A stretch of DNA of 64,000 nt from DAISIL01 sp036822015 (GTDB lineage Bacteria > Bacteroidota > Bacteroidia > Cytophagales > Bernardetiaceae). Each line of letters opens with the position of its first letter. Positions within the stretch are counted from its first letter, which is position 1. Positions 26,164 through 33,925 of the stretch are shown here, piece after piece. The translations under genes were made by a program, and so were the position numbers. Below the pieces are notes generated by a model that was not told where the DNA came from, did no database searches, and was given only the letters and a program-made list of their open reading frames with translations. The stretch covers positions 62,001 to 126,000 of the forward strand of contig DAISIL010000001.1 of assembly GCA_036822015.1 (NCBI GenBank), in the 5' to 3' direction.

Positions 26164-26970
26164 ATGCAGCGATTACGCCAAAATATTTATCAAATCCTGG
26201 AAATAACCGATGACAAAAAGGGGTGGAGTTGGTACATTGATCTGTTTTTGATGCTCCTGATTATGCTCAACATAATTGCCCTCGTGTTGGAGTCCATCTC
26301 GGAGGTTGAGACGAACTACGGGGTTTATCTATTGGACTTTGAGTTATTTTCTGTAGCTATTTTTTCGTTGGAATACCTGCTTCGGATATGGGCATCTCCC
26401 GAGTCGCCAGGTTTTCGTGGGCGTTTGCATTACATGACCCGTGCCATGTCATTGATCGACTTGCTGGCCATCCTGCCTTTTTTCCTTTCATTTTTGGCGA
26501 TTGATCTGCGGTTTATTCGTGTGTTGCGGCTCTTGCGCTTGCTTCGGCTCTTCAAGATCGTTCGCTACATCTCGGCACTCCAACAGATCGGGGACACCCT
26601 ACACGATAAGCGGGAGCAGCTCATGGTAAGCATGGCTTTCATTTTGTTGATGCTCCTGGTCGTTTCTAGCACGATGTACCACATCGAACACACGGCCCAG
26701 CCGGATGTTTTTTCGAGTATCCCCGAGACGATGTGGTGGGGTGTAGCCACGCTAACCACCGTAGGCTATGGCGATATGTACCCGATCACACCGCTGGGCA
26801 AGTTCCTGGGCGGTATCATCTCAATTCTGGGTGTAGGGCTTTTTGCTCTGCCTACCAGTATCTTAGCTGCTGGATTTGCTGAAGCCCTCCAAAAAAAAGA
26901 ACGCTCAACCAAAAGTGAACCGCCGCAATGCTGCCCACATTGTGGCAAAGACATCTCCACGCAACCCTGA
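26164..26970 (+). CDS. voltage-gated potassium channel, six-transmembrane type
   Basis: The 268-residue protein has six hydrophobic segments. S4 is unmistakable, with arginines at every third position (RFIRVLRLLRLLRLFKIVRY). The pore loop contains the K+ selectivity filter TVGYGD, followed by the inner helix FLGGIISILGVGLFALPTSILAAGF. It should form tetramers in the inner membrane and conduct K+ in response to voltage. The cytoplasmic tail is short, with no RCK domain, and ends in CCPHCGKDIS, half of a zinc-ribbon-like motif. Two channel subunits together could complete a metal site, but this is speculation. The next gene (DUF486) starts 20 bases downstream. Confidence 0.92.
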   Translation: MQRLRQNIYQILEITDDKKGWSWYIDLFLMLLIMLNIIALVLESISEVETNYGVYLLDFELFSVAIFSLEYLLRIWASPESPGFRGRLHYMTRAMSLIDLLAILPFFLSFLAIDLRFIRVLRLLRLLRLFKIVRYISALQQIGDTLHDKREQLMVSMAFILLMLLVVSSTMYHIEHTAQPDVFSSIPETMWWGVATLTTVGYGDMYPITPLGKFLGGIISILGVGLFALPTSILAAGFAEALQKKERSTKSEPPQCCPHCGKDISTQP

Positions 26971-26990
26971 CCAAAACCACAGCCGATCAC

Positions 26991-27359
26991 ATGACTGCTT
27001 TCTGGACAATTTTGCTCCTGACCATCTCCAACGCCTTTATGACCCTGGCCTGGTATGGACACCTCAAGTTTGGGCATCTGCCCTGGCTGGCTAAGTGGGG
27101 GCTAGTTGGGGTTACCTTGTTGAGTTGGGGTATTGCTCTGTTTGAGTACATCTTCCAGGTTCCGGCCAACCGAATGGGATTTGTGGGAAATGGCGGCCCC
27201 TTCGACTTATGGCAACTCAAAGTATTACAAGAAGTGATTACGCTCATTATCTTTACGCTTTTTGTTGTATTTGTTTTCAAAATGGACAGCCTTCGTTGGA
27301 ATCACGGCGTAGGGTTTTTGTGTTTGGTGCTGGCCGTTTATTTTATCTTTAAGCCTTAA
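26991..27359 (+). CDS. DUF486 family small membrane protein (DMT-like)
   Basis: This 122-residue protein has four transmembrane helices and the DUF486 block KWGLVGVTLLSWGIALFEY followed by QVPANRMGF and LKVLQEVITLIIF. DUF486 proteins resemble small multidrug-resistance transporters and belong to the drug/metabolite transporter superfamily. Their substrate is not known. The start at 26991 gives the usual family N-terminus (MTAFWTILLLTISNAFMTLAWYGHLK); the frame further upstream overlaps the channel gene and adds no recognisable sequence. It is probably transcribed with the channel gene. Confidence 0.88.
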   Translation: MTAFWTILLLTISNAFMTLAWYGHLKFGHLPWLAKWGLVGVTLLSWGIALFEYIFQVPANRMGFVGNGGPFDLWQLKVLQEVITLIIFTLFVVFVFKMDSLRWNHGVGFLCLVLAVYFIFKP

Positions 27360-27426
27360 ACAGAAAAATAACCCCCGATGCGGGTGAGGCTGCTAATTTT
27401 TTCGGTTCTTTGCAGAAAAAACGGGT

Positions 27427-28740
27427 ATGTCAGGGAGTAATTTGGTGGCCATCGTGGGCCGCCCCAACGTGGGTAAGTCCACGCTATTCAATCGTTTAGT
27501 TGCCAAGCGCAAAGCCATTGCAGACGACGAAAGTGGGGTTACCCGCGATCGCCACTATGGGCAATGCGAGTGGAACGGTAAGTTTTTTACGGTCATTGAT
27601 ACGGGTGGATATGTCGTAGGCTCGGATGATGTCTTCGAGAAAGCCATACGCCAGCAGGTAGAGATTGCGATGGAGGAAGCCAGCCTGTTGATCTTTTTGG
27701 TCGATGGACAAACGGGTATCCTTCCCCTCGATCAGGACTTTGCGCGACTGCTCCACCGCAGCCAAAAACCCGTTTTGCTCGTCGTCTCGAAGATCGACAG
27801 CAACGAACAACAAGGGCTAGCCAACGAGTTTTATTCCCTCGGATGGGAAAAACTCTTCCTTGTCTCGGGGGCTAGCGGCTATGGCACGGGAGACTTGCTC
27901 GATGCTGTTACGGCACAATTTCCGGACTCCGAACCCGAAAACCCCTTAGCTGACCTGCCCCGTATTGCCATCATCGGCCGCCCCAATGTCGGTAAATCTT
28001 CTTTCCTGAACCTCCTGACGGGAGAGGAGCGCAGCATTGTCTCCGATATTGCCGGCACTACCCGAGATGCCATCGACACGCGCTATAAGTCTTTTGGACA
28101 GGACTTTATCCTGACCGACACCGCCGGCTTGCGCCGCAAAACCAAAGTTCGAGAAAACATTGAGTTCTACTCCGTCATGCGGGCGATCAAAGCCATCGAC
28201 GACTCGGATGTTTGTATCGTCATGCTCGATGCTACCCAGGGACTGGAAGGGCAGGATATGAGCATCCTGCGCCTGGCCCATACGCGCTACAAGGGTAGCG
28301 TCTTGATGGTGAACAAATGGGACTTGATCGAAAAAGACACTCATACGGCCCGCCAGTACCAGCAAGCCCTCCAACAACAGCTCGGCGACATGGCTTATGT
28401 CCCGATCTTGTTTACCTCCGTGATCGACAAGCAGCGGGTCTTCCAGACGATACAGCAAGCCATCAAGGTGTTTGAGAATCGACAGCGCAGCATCAAGACC
28501 TCTGCCCTCAATGAAGTCATGTTGCCGATCATTGAGCGCACGCCTCCACCTGCCGTGCAAGGCAAGTACATCCGGATCAAGTACATCACCCAGCTGCCCT
28601 CCCAGGTGCCTACTTTTGCTTTCTATTGCAACCACCCTACGGCGATCAAAAACGCCTATCAGCGTTTTGTCGAAAACCAACTTCGTAGCCATTTTGAACT
28701 TGAGGGTACGCCGATTCGCTTGTTTTTCAGGAAAAAATAA
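27427..28740 (+). CDS. der: ribosome biogenesis GTPase Der
   Basis: Der (EngA) has two tandem GTPase domains and helps assemble the large ribosomal subunit. The first G1 motif is GRPNVGKSTLFNRL near residue 10, with DTGG and SKID. The second is GRPNVGKSSFLNLL near residue 185, with DTAGLRRK and NKWD. The C-terminal KH-like domain carries IERTPPPAVQGKYIRIKYITQ. At 437 residues the length is normal, and both switch regions look intact. It converges with the MATE transporter gene, whose stop lies 4 bases further on. Confidence 0.97.
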   Translation: MSGSNLVAIVGRPNVGKSTLFNRLVAKRKAIADDESGVTRDRHYGQCEWNGKFFTVIDTGGYVVGSDDVFEKAIRQQVEIAMEEASLLIFLVDGQTGILPLDQDFARLLHRSQKPVLLVVSKIDSNEQQGLANEFYSLGWEKLFLVSGASGYGTGDLLDAVTAQFPDSEPENPLADLPRIAIIGRPNVGKSSFLNLLTGEERSIVSDIAGTTRDAIDTRYKSFGQDFILTDTAGLRRKTKVRENIEFYSVMRAIKAIDDSDVCIVMLDATQGLEGQDMSILRLAHTRYKGSVLMVNKWDLIEKDTHTARQYQQALQQQLGDMAYVPILFTSVIDKQRVFQTIQQAIKVFENRQRSIKTSALNEVMLPIIERTPPPAVQGKYIRIKYITQLPSQVPTFAFYCNHPTAIKNAYQRFVENQLRSHFELEGTPIRLFFRKK

Positions 28741-28744
28741 TGGC

Positions 28745-30088
28745 TCAATACATCCGACTTAGTCGCCGAAACCGCCAGACCAGCAGTAGAGCCGCTATTG
28801 CCAGACCAGTCAGGAGACCCATCCATATCCCGTGGATGCCCCAATCGCTGACAAAACTCAGGACGTAGCCCAACGGAATGCCCACGATCCAGTAAGACAG
28901 GAGCGCGATCAGCGTTGGGATACGGACATCCTCCAGACCACGCAAAGCACCCATAGCGACAACCTGCACACCATCGGCGATCTGGTAGAGGGCCACCCAG
29001 ACGATGAGCAGCGGTGCCATCTCCCGAATGTCCAGACCGTTGGGGTCATCTGGGCGCACATACCAGGACGGAATCAAGTCTTTGCCCCAGAGCAGAACCA
29101 GGGCAGCTACTCCCATGAAGACGATCACGATAGATAGCCCGCTGTTGCCTGCCGCCCGTACCTGATCGTAGGCTTTGCGTCCCTGCTGACGGGCGGTCTG
29201 TATCGTTGTACCTTCGCTGATGCCTATGGCGACCATAAAAGTCATCGCCGAAAGTGAAAAGGCAATTTGATAAGCTGCCAAAGCGACCGTCCCTAGCCAG
29301 CCAGCCATCAGGGAGGCCGTCATAAAAGCCGTAAACTCAAAAAGCCGTTGCAGACTGATCGGGATACCCAAGCGCAACAAGGCACGAAAATACACCCGCT
29401 CCCCCCAACCCCAGGATGTCCCCACGAAAGGACGAAACCGCCGAAGCCGATACAAGATCACCAGGCCCACCAGCAGCATCAAGCAGCGCGTCAGGAGGCT
29501 GGCCCAGCCGGCCCCGATTAAGCCCAAAGCCGGAAATCCAAACTGACCAAAGATCAGAGCGTAGTTCAAGAAGACGTTTAGTAAGGCTCCGCCCAGGTTG
29601 ATGTACATCGGAATTTGCGTTTCCGAAAGTGATTCCATGAATTGTGTCAGCCCAAAAAACAACAAAAGCGGAATCATGGAAAACATCAGCAAATCCAGAA
29701 AAGGACGCGCCTCCACGATGACCTCCGATGGCTGTCCAAAGACAGAGAGTCCCTCCCGAAACCAGGGCCAAAGCATTACCAGCCCCAGGGCGTAGCCCAG
29801 CAAGAGCAGCAGCCCCGAGCGCAGATACTGCCGGCAGTCGTCGAGGCGTTGGGCGGCATGGGCATTGGCTACCAGTGGTTTGAGTGCCGAAGATAAGCCA
29901 AAGCCAGGGATGACCTGCAAGAAAAAAATATTGTTGGCGAAGGCTGCCCCCGCCAGTGCCAGGCTGCTGTAGTTGCCGACCATGAGCGTATCCGAGGTCA
30001 TCATCAAGACCGTAGAGAGCTGCCCCAAAACAATGGGAATCGAAAGCCGGAGGTTGTCGCGGTGGTGGGTAAAGCGGCGTGTGTGCAT
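28745..30088 (-). CDS. MATE family multidrug efflux transporter
   Basis: The 447-residue inner membrane protein has about 12 hydrophobic segments in two similar halves (the halves start near LRLSIPIVLGQLSTVLMM and LRLGIPISLQRLFEFTAF). It shows the MATE signature region (TSDTLMVGNYSSLALAGAAFAN) and SLMAGWLGTVALAAYQIAFSLS in the second half. Members export cationic drugs and metabolites in exchange for H+ or Na+. The substrate cannot be predicted. The GNAT gene lies 13 bases upstream on the same strand, and the two probably form one operon. Confidence 0.92.
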   Translation of the reverse strand: MHTRRFTHHRDNLRLSIPIVLGQLSTVLMMTSDTLMVGNYSSLALAGAAFANNIFFLQVIPGFGLSSALKPLVANAHAAQRLDDCRQYLRSGLLLLLGYALGLVMLWPWFREGLSVFGQPSEVIVEARPFLDLLMFSMIPLLLFFGLTQFMESLSETQIPMYINLGGALLNVFLNYALIFGQFGFPALGLIGAGWASLLTRCLMLLVGLVILYRLRRFRPFVGTSWGWGERVYFRALLRLGIPISLQRLFEFTAFMTASLMAGWLGTVALAAYQIAFSLSAMTFMVAIGISEGTTIQTARQQGRKAYDQVRAAGNSGLSIVIVFMGVAALVLLWGKDLIPSWYVRPDDPNGLDIREMAPLLIVWVALYQIADGVQVVAMGALRGLEDVRIPTLIALLSYWIVGIPLGYVLSFVSDWGIHGIWMGLLTGLAIAALLLVWRFRRLSRMY

Positions 30089-30101
30089 ACGGGGTGGAGA
30101 C

Positions 30102-30617
30102 TTACCTGTCCCGCTCCTCTTCTTGTTGGCTGATGGCGATGATGTCGGGGCGGGTCAGAACACAATCAATCCAGTCGCTATCAAAAGCCACATCATAACG
30201 CTCATAAAACCGGATTGCGCCCGCGTTATCTTCGGCTACTTGCCATTTGAGCTTGGCCACTTTGAGACGCTGGGTCTCATCGACGAGTGCCTCAAAGAGC
30301 TGCTTACCGATGCCGAGACCGCGCATACCCTGGCGCACGATTAGGTCTTCGAGGTAGATGCTGCGCCCTTTCCAGGTGGAGTAGGTGAAGTAATAGATGG
30401 CTGCCCCCAGGATGTTATCGGGCTGCTCGGGTGGGTGTGCCACAAAAAATCGAAAGAAGGTATCTTCTCCAAAGGCATCGTGGGCCATGTCTTCGGGGGT
30501 GTTTTGGATGTCCGTTAGGGGGACGTTATGGTGTTGGGCTTGCTCCTGCACAAGGCGATGAATGGCGGTGATATCCGATGGGCGGCCGCGCCGAATCTGT
30601 AAAGTATCCGAAGACAT
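30102..30617 (-). CDS. GNAT family N-acetyltransferase
   Basis: The 171-residue enzyme has the acetyl-CoA binding signature VRQGMRGLGIGKQLFEALVDE, then LKWQVAEDNAGAIRFYERYD, which matches diamine or thialysine N-acetyltransferases of the SSAT group. The start ATG at 30617 gives MSSDTLQIRRGRPSDITAI, the normal GNAT beginning. The open frame continues upstream to 31319 only because it runs antisense through the DUF177 gene. The polyamine substrate suggestion rests on the YFTYSTWKGRSIYLEDL block, which is typical of SSAT-like enzymes. Confidence 0.88.
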   Translation of the reverse strand: MSSDTLQIRRGRPSDITAIHRLVQEQAQHHNVPLTDIQNTPEDMAHDAFGEDTFFRFFVAHPPEQPDNILGAAIYYFTYSTWKGRSIYLEDLIVRQGMRGLGIGKQLFEALVDETQRLKVAKLKWQVAEDNAGAIRFYERYDVAFDSDWIDCVLTRPDIIAISQQEEERDR

Positions 30618-30725
30618 GATAAGAACGTGTTGGTTCAAACGAAACAAAAAAAGATAGCAGATAAACGCGGGCAGCCCTTGTTTTGTTAAAACGCCGTGTT
30701 TTTTGGTGGATCGCTGTAAGTGCCT

Positions 30726-30733
30726 TATATTTG
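30726..30733 (+). promoter_or_regulatory. candidate -7 box of the DUF177-rpmF operon
   Basis: TATATTTG fits TAnnTTTG and lies 28 bases before the ATG at 30762. No TTG partner is found at about 20 bases upstream. Confidence 0.4.
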
Positions 30734-30761
30734 CGGTCTGTTTGTCAAAAGCAAGGGAGTT

Positions 30762-31349
30762 ATGCGGGGTCAAAAAAGTTTGATTGCCTTCGAGATACCC
30801 ATTATGGGCATGAAAGAAGGCATCCATCATTATCATTTTCAGGTAGATGAGGATTTCTGGGCGTATTTCGATCATCCGGATTTCAAGCGCGGCGATTTTA
30901 AGGTACACCTTGAACTCGAACGCACCGAAAGGCTCATGCACCTGTACTTCGATATTGAAGGAAGCATCGAACTGACCTGCGACCGCACGCTGCGGGTATT
31001 TTGGGAGCCACTGCATCTCCAGGAACGCCTCATGTATCGCTTCGGCGCAACGGCAGAAGAACTCAGCGAGTCGCTCTGGCAAATTCCGCACGAGCAGGAG
31101 GCAATCTCGGTGGCCCAGCACATCTACGATTTTATTGGATTGGCTTTGCCCATGAAAAAATTGCATCCTGATGTGCGCTTGACCGAAGCAGAAGCCGATG
31201 AAGCCGATGCTTTTTTGGTGTATTCTTCCCACGCCACGGAGCAAACCAGCACAGAAGAAGAAGAAGAAGAGCCAGCCCCTCCCCAAGACCCACGATGGGC
31301 CGCATTGGCAAGACTGCAAGCAAAAAAAAACAACAACAACAAAAACTAA
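30762..31349 (+). CDS. DUF177 (YceD-type) protein linked to rpmF
   Basis: This 195-residue protein sits directly before rpmF, the conserved position of the DUF177/YceD family, which promotes 23S rRNA accumulation in the large ribosomal subunit. The sequence agrees: a beta-rich N-terminal part (FEIPIMGMKEGIHHYHFQVD), then IEGSIELTCDRTLRVFWEPL with the single conserved cysteine, and a helical DPRW tail. The start at 30762 (MRGQKSLIAFEIPI) fits the family. The C-terminus contains a run of glutamates encoded by GAA repeats and an asparagine-rich end encoded by AAC repeats after nine adenines, both prone to slippage. Confidence 0.82.
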   Translation: MRGQKSLIAFEIPIMGMKEGIHHYHFQVDEDFWAYFDHPDFKRGDFKVHLELERTERLMHLYFDIEGSIELTCDRTLRVFWEPLHLQERLMYRFGATAEELSESLWQIPHEQEAISVAQHIYDFIGLALPMKKLHPDVRLTEAEADEADAFLVYSSHATEQTSTEEEEEEPAPPQDPRWAALARLQAKKNNNNKN

Positions 31350-31370
31350 ACCTCAACCTTAGCAATACCC

Positions 31371-31580
31371 ATGGCACATCCGAAACGAAAGATTTCCAAA
31401 ACACGGCGCGACAAACGCCGCACGCACCAGAAACTCGATGCCGTTCCTGTGGCACTTTGTCAAGAAACCGGTGAACCTCACCGCTACCATCGCGCCCATC
31501 AGGTGGATGGCAAATGGTATTATCGCGGACGATTGATCGTTGATCTTTCGGGCGAAGATGCCATCGAGGAGATAGAGTAG
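31371..31580 (+). CDS. rpmF: 50S ribosomal protein L32 (bL32)
   Basis: The 69-residue protein has the invariant start MAHPKRKISKTRRDKRRTH of bL32. The zinc-ribbon cysteines of the classical form are mostly gone; the C-TGE-HRYHRAH pattern with a single cysteine is the cysteine-minus version usual in Bacteroidota, so it does not need zinc. It lies 21 bases after the DUF177 gene. plsX, which often follows rpmF, is not present here. Confidence 0.97.
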   Translation: MAHPKRKISKTRRDKRRTHQKLDAVPVALCQETGEPHRYHRAHQVDGKWYYRGRLIVDLSGEDAIEEIE

Positions 31581-31717
31581 TCGAGCATCGGGCTGCGACG
31601 GGGCAAAAGAATTTGAACCGAGTCGTGGCCTTGACGTTTTTTTTGATTATCTTGCTGGCTGTTTAGGTGCTAAATAAGCAACAATTCACTGGCAGTCAGT
31701 GAGTAATTTTATTCGAC

Positions 31718-31725
31718 TATTTTTG
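31718..31725 (+). promoter_or_regulatory. candidate -7 box of the fabH-efp-accBC block
   Basis: TATTTTTG fits TAnnTTTG and lies 11 bases before the fabH ATG, which would give a very short leader. It is in the 156-base region between rpmF and fabH. Confidence 0.4.
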
Positions 31726-31736
31726 ATCCCTAGCAG

Positions 31737-32750
31737 ATGAGCAACCAAAGAGCGATCATTACGGGCGTACAAGGCTACGTACCAGAGTACATCTTGACCA
31801 ACGACGAACTCTCTCGTATGGTGGATACCAACGATGAGTGGATTGTGAGCCGGACGGGCATCAAGGAAAGGCGTTTACTCAAAGGAGAGGGTAAAGGTAC
31901 ATCCGTGATGGCCATTGAAGCAGCCAAAGCCCTCCTCGAAAAAACCAACACCGATCCTGAAACCATCGAGGCCGTCGTTTGTGCAACGACCACACCTGAT
32001 ATGCTCTTTCCGGCGACGGCTAATATTGTCGCCTACGGTATGGGGGCCCACAAAGCCTTTGGTTTTGATATGAACGCCGCCTGCTCGGGCTTTCTCTTTG
32101 GACTTTCGCAGGTAGCTCAGATGATCGAATCAGGACGCTACCGAAAAGTACTCCTCATCGGAGGCGACAAGATGTCGTCTATCGTGGACTACACCGAACG
32201 CTCTACCTGTATCCTCTTTGGTGATGCAGCAGCGGTTGTCCTCCTGGAAGCCAGCGAAGATACAAGCATAGGCATCCAGGATTTTATCTTGCGTTCGGAT
32301 GGAACGGGAGCCGATCACCTGTACATGAAAGCGGGTGGTAGCCGGTATCCCTCCACCTACCAGACCATCGACAACAAAGACCACCAGATTGTCCAGCATG
32401 GGCAGCCGGTGTTTAAGGCGGCAGTCAAGAACATGGCCGATGTAGCCGTTGAGATCATGGAGCGCAACCACCTGACCAGCGATCAGATGGCCTATCTGGT
32501 GCCTCATCAAGCCAACATGCGCATCATGAATGCCACCGCCGAACGGATGGGCATCACCAAAGACAAAGTGATGATGAACATCATGCGCTACGGAAATACC
32601 ACCAACGCAACCATCCCCCTTTGTTTGTGGGACTATGAAGCCCAACTAAAAAAAGGAGATCATTTGATTTTGGCCGCCTTCGGCGGAGGCTTCACCTGGG
32701 GAAGTTTGTACCTGCGATGGGCCTACGACGGAGCAGCGGCCCGCTCATAA
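31737..32750 (+). CDS. fabH: beta-ketoacyl-ACP synthase III (FabH)
   Basis: FabH condenses acetyl-CoA (or a branched starter) with malonyl-ACP to begin fatty-acid synthesis. The 337-residue sequence has the catalytic cysteine in MNAACSGFLFG, the histidine in VPHQANMRI, and the asparagine in RYGNTTNATIP, so the triad is complete. N-terminal blocks NDEWIVSRTGIKERR and CATTTPDMLFPATA also match. It heads a run of genes (efp, accB, accC) on one strand. AccBC supplies carboxybiotin for malonyl-CoA, the FabH substrate, so the linkage makes metabolic sense. Confidence 0.97.
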   Translation: MSNQRAIITGVQGYVPEYILTNDELSRMVDTNDEWIVSRTGIKERRLLKGEGKGTSVMAIEAAKALLEKTNTDPETIEAVVCATTTPDMLFPATANIVAYGMGAHKAFGFDMNAACSGFLFGLSQVAQMIESGRYRKVLLIGGDKMSSIVDYTERSTCILFGDAAAVVLLEASEDTSIGIQDFILRSDGTGADHLYMKAGGSRYPSTYQTIDNKDHQIVQHGQPVFKAAVKNMADVAVEIMERNHLTSDQMAYLVPHQANMRIMNATAERMGITKDKVMMNIMRYGNTTNATIPLCLWDYEAQLKKGDHLILAAFGGGFTWGSLYLRWAYDGAAARS

Positions 32751-32783
32751 AACCCTCTTATCGTTTCTTAACCCCAAAAAACT

Positions 32784-33350
32784 ATGGCAACCACCGCTGA
32801 CATCCGCAACGGACTCTGTATTGAGTACAACCACGGGCTGTACAACATCATCGAGTTTCAACACGTCAAGCCAGGCAAAGGACCGGCTTTTGTGCGTACT
32901 AAGCTCAAAAACATCCGTACCGGAAAGGTACTCGACAACACCTTCCCCTCCGGACACAAGATCATCACCGCCCGTGTCGAACGACGACCCTACCAGTTCC
33001 TCTACCAAGACGACCTGGGATACCATCTCATGCACCGAGATACTTTTGAGGAAATTGTCATCGACAAAGACCTCATCACAGGGGTAGAGTTTCTCACCGA
33101 CGGGCTACACATGGAGGTCATTGTCCACGACGAAAAAGACGAAGTCCTGGGCTGTGAGCTACCCCAGTTCGTAGAATTGGAGGTAACCTACACCGAGCCA
33201 GGCCTCAAAGGCGATACGGCTACCAACGCCAGCAAACCAGCCACCTTGCAGACGGGCGCACAAGTGCAAGTGCCGCTCTTCATCAATCAAGGCGACTGGA
33301 TAAGGGTAGATACCCGAGAGGGAATCTACATGGAGCGCGTCAAAAAATAA
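32784..33350 (+). CDS. efp: translation elongation factor P
   Basis: EF-P rescues ribosomes stalled on proline runs. The 188-residue protein shows the three-domain layout, with the tip loop HVKPGKGPAF carrying a lysine at the modification position, as in E. coli, and not the arginine that is rhamnosylated in EarP organisms. The C-terminal signature region is GDTATNASKPATLQTGAQVQVPLFI. Which enzyme modifies the lysine, if any, cannot be told from this window. It lies 33 bases after fabH. Confidence 0.97.
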   Translation: MATTADIRNGLCIEYNHGLYNIIEFQHVKPGKGPAFVRTKLKNIRTGKVLDNTFPSGHKIITARVERRPYQFLYQDDLGYHLMHRDTFEEIVIDKDLITGVEFLTDGLHMEVIVHDEKDEVLGCELPQFVELEVTYTEPGLKGDTATNASKPATLQTGAQVQVPLFINQGDWIRVDTREGIYMERVKK

Positions 33351-33388
33351 TTCACTCGACACACTGCATACATTTTTTATTCTTTTTT

Positions 33389-33868
33389 ATGAAAGCAAAA
33401 GAAATTCTTGAAATCCTGGAACACATCGTGCATTCGGGATTGGCCGAAGTTGAAATCGAAACCGATGATTTTCGGATCAATGTCAAGCGCGAAAGTGGTA
33501 AGTGGGTCGCCGTGCCTCCCCCCGACACAACGGCACTTGCGCCCGCCCGTCCGGCAGTTCAAGTGGAAACACCCGCCCAGACATCAGACCCCCTGCCGGC
33601 GCCCGCTCCTGCCGCCCCTGTGGAGGAATTGATTCCCATTCGCTCCCCTATGATCGGTACTTTTTATCGGGCCGCCAACCCCGAAGTACCCCCCTTTGTG
33701 GAGGTAGGGCAGCGCGTCGAAAAAGGCAAGACCGTTTGTATCGTGGAGGCCATGAAACTTTTCAATGAAATCGAATCAGAGGTAAGCGGTACAGTTGTGA
33801 AGGCTTTGGTAGAAAACGCCACACCAGTAGAGTACGATCAGGTGCTTTTCCTGGTCAAGCCCGACTAA
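33389..33868 (+). CDS. accB: acetyl-CoA carboxylase biotin carboxyl carrier protein
   Basis: This 159-residue carrier holds the biotin that moves CO2 between the two halves of acetyl-CoA carboxylase. The biotinylation motif is EAMKLFNEIE, with the acceptor Lys123. The N-terminal helical domain (residues 1-45) is joined by an alanine-proline linker (APAAPVEE) to the lipoyl-like barrel starting at PIRSPMIGTFYRA. The order accB-accC with a 57-base gap is the normal operon. Confidence 0.97.
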   Translation: MKAKEILEILEHIVHSGLAEVEIETDDFRINVKRESGKWVAVPPPDTTALAPARPAVQVETPAQTSDPLPAPAPAAPVEELIPIRSPMIGTFYRAANPEVPPFVEVGQRVEKGKTVCIVEAMKLFNEIESEVSGTVVKALVENATPVEYDQVLFLVKPD

Positions 33869-33925
33869 AAAAAACGCGGCATTTTTATCCTACCCAAAGA
33901 ACCAACGACCAACCGACACCCGACT

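Noticed and set aside
30102..31319. One long minus-strand protein of 405 residues ending in the GNAT domain
   Set aside because: The upstream 230 codons are antisense to the DUF177 gene and show no family sequence. The GNAT protein has a proper ATG at 30617.
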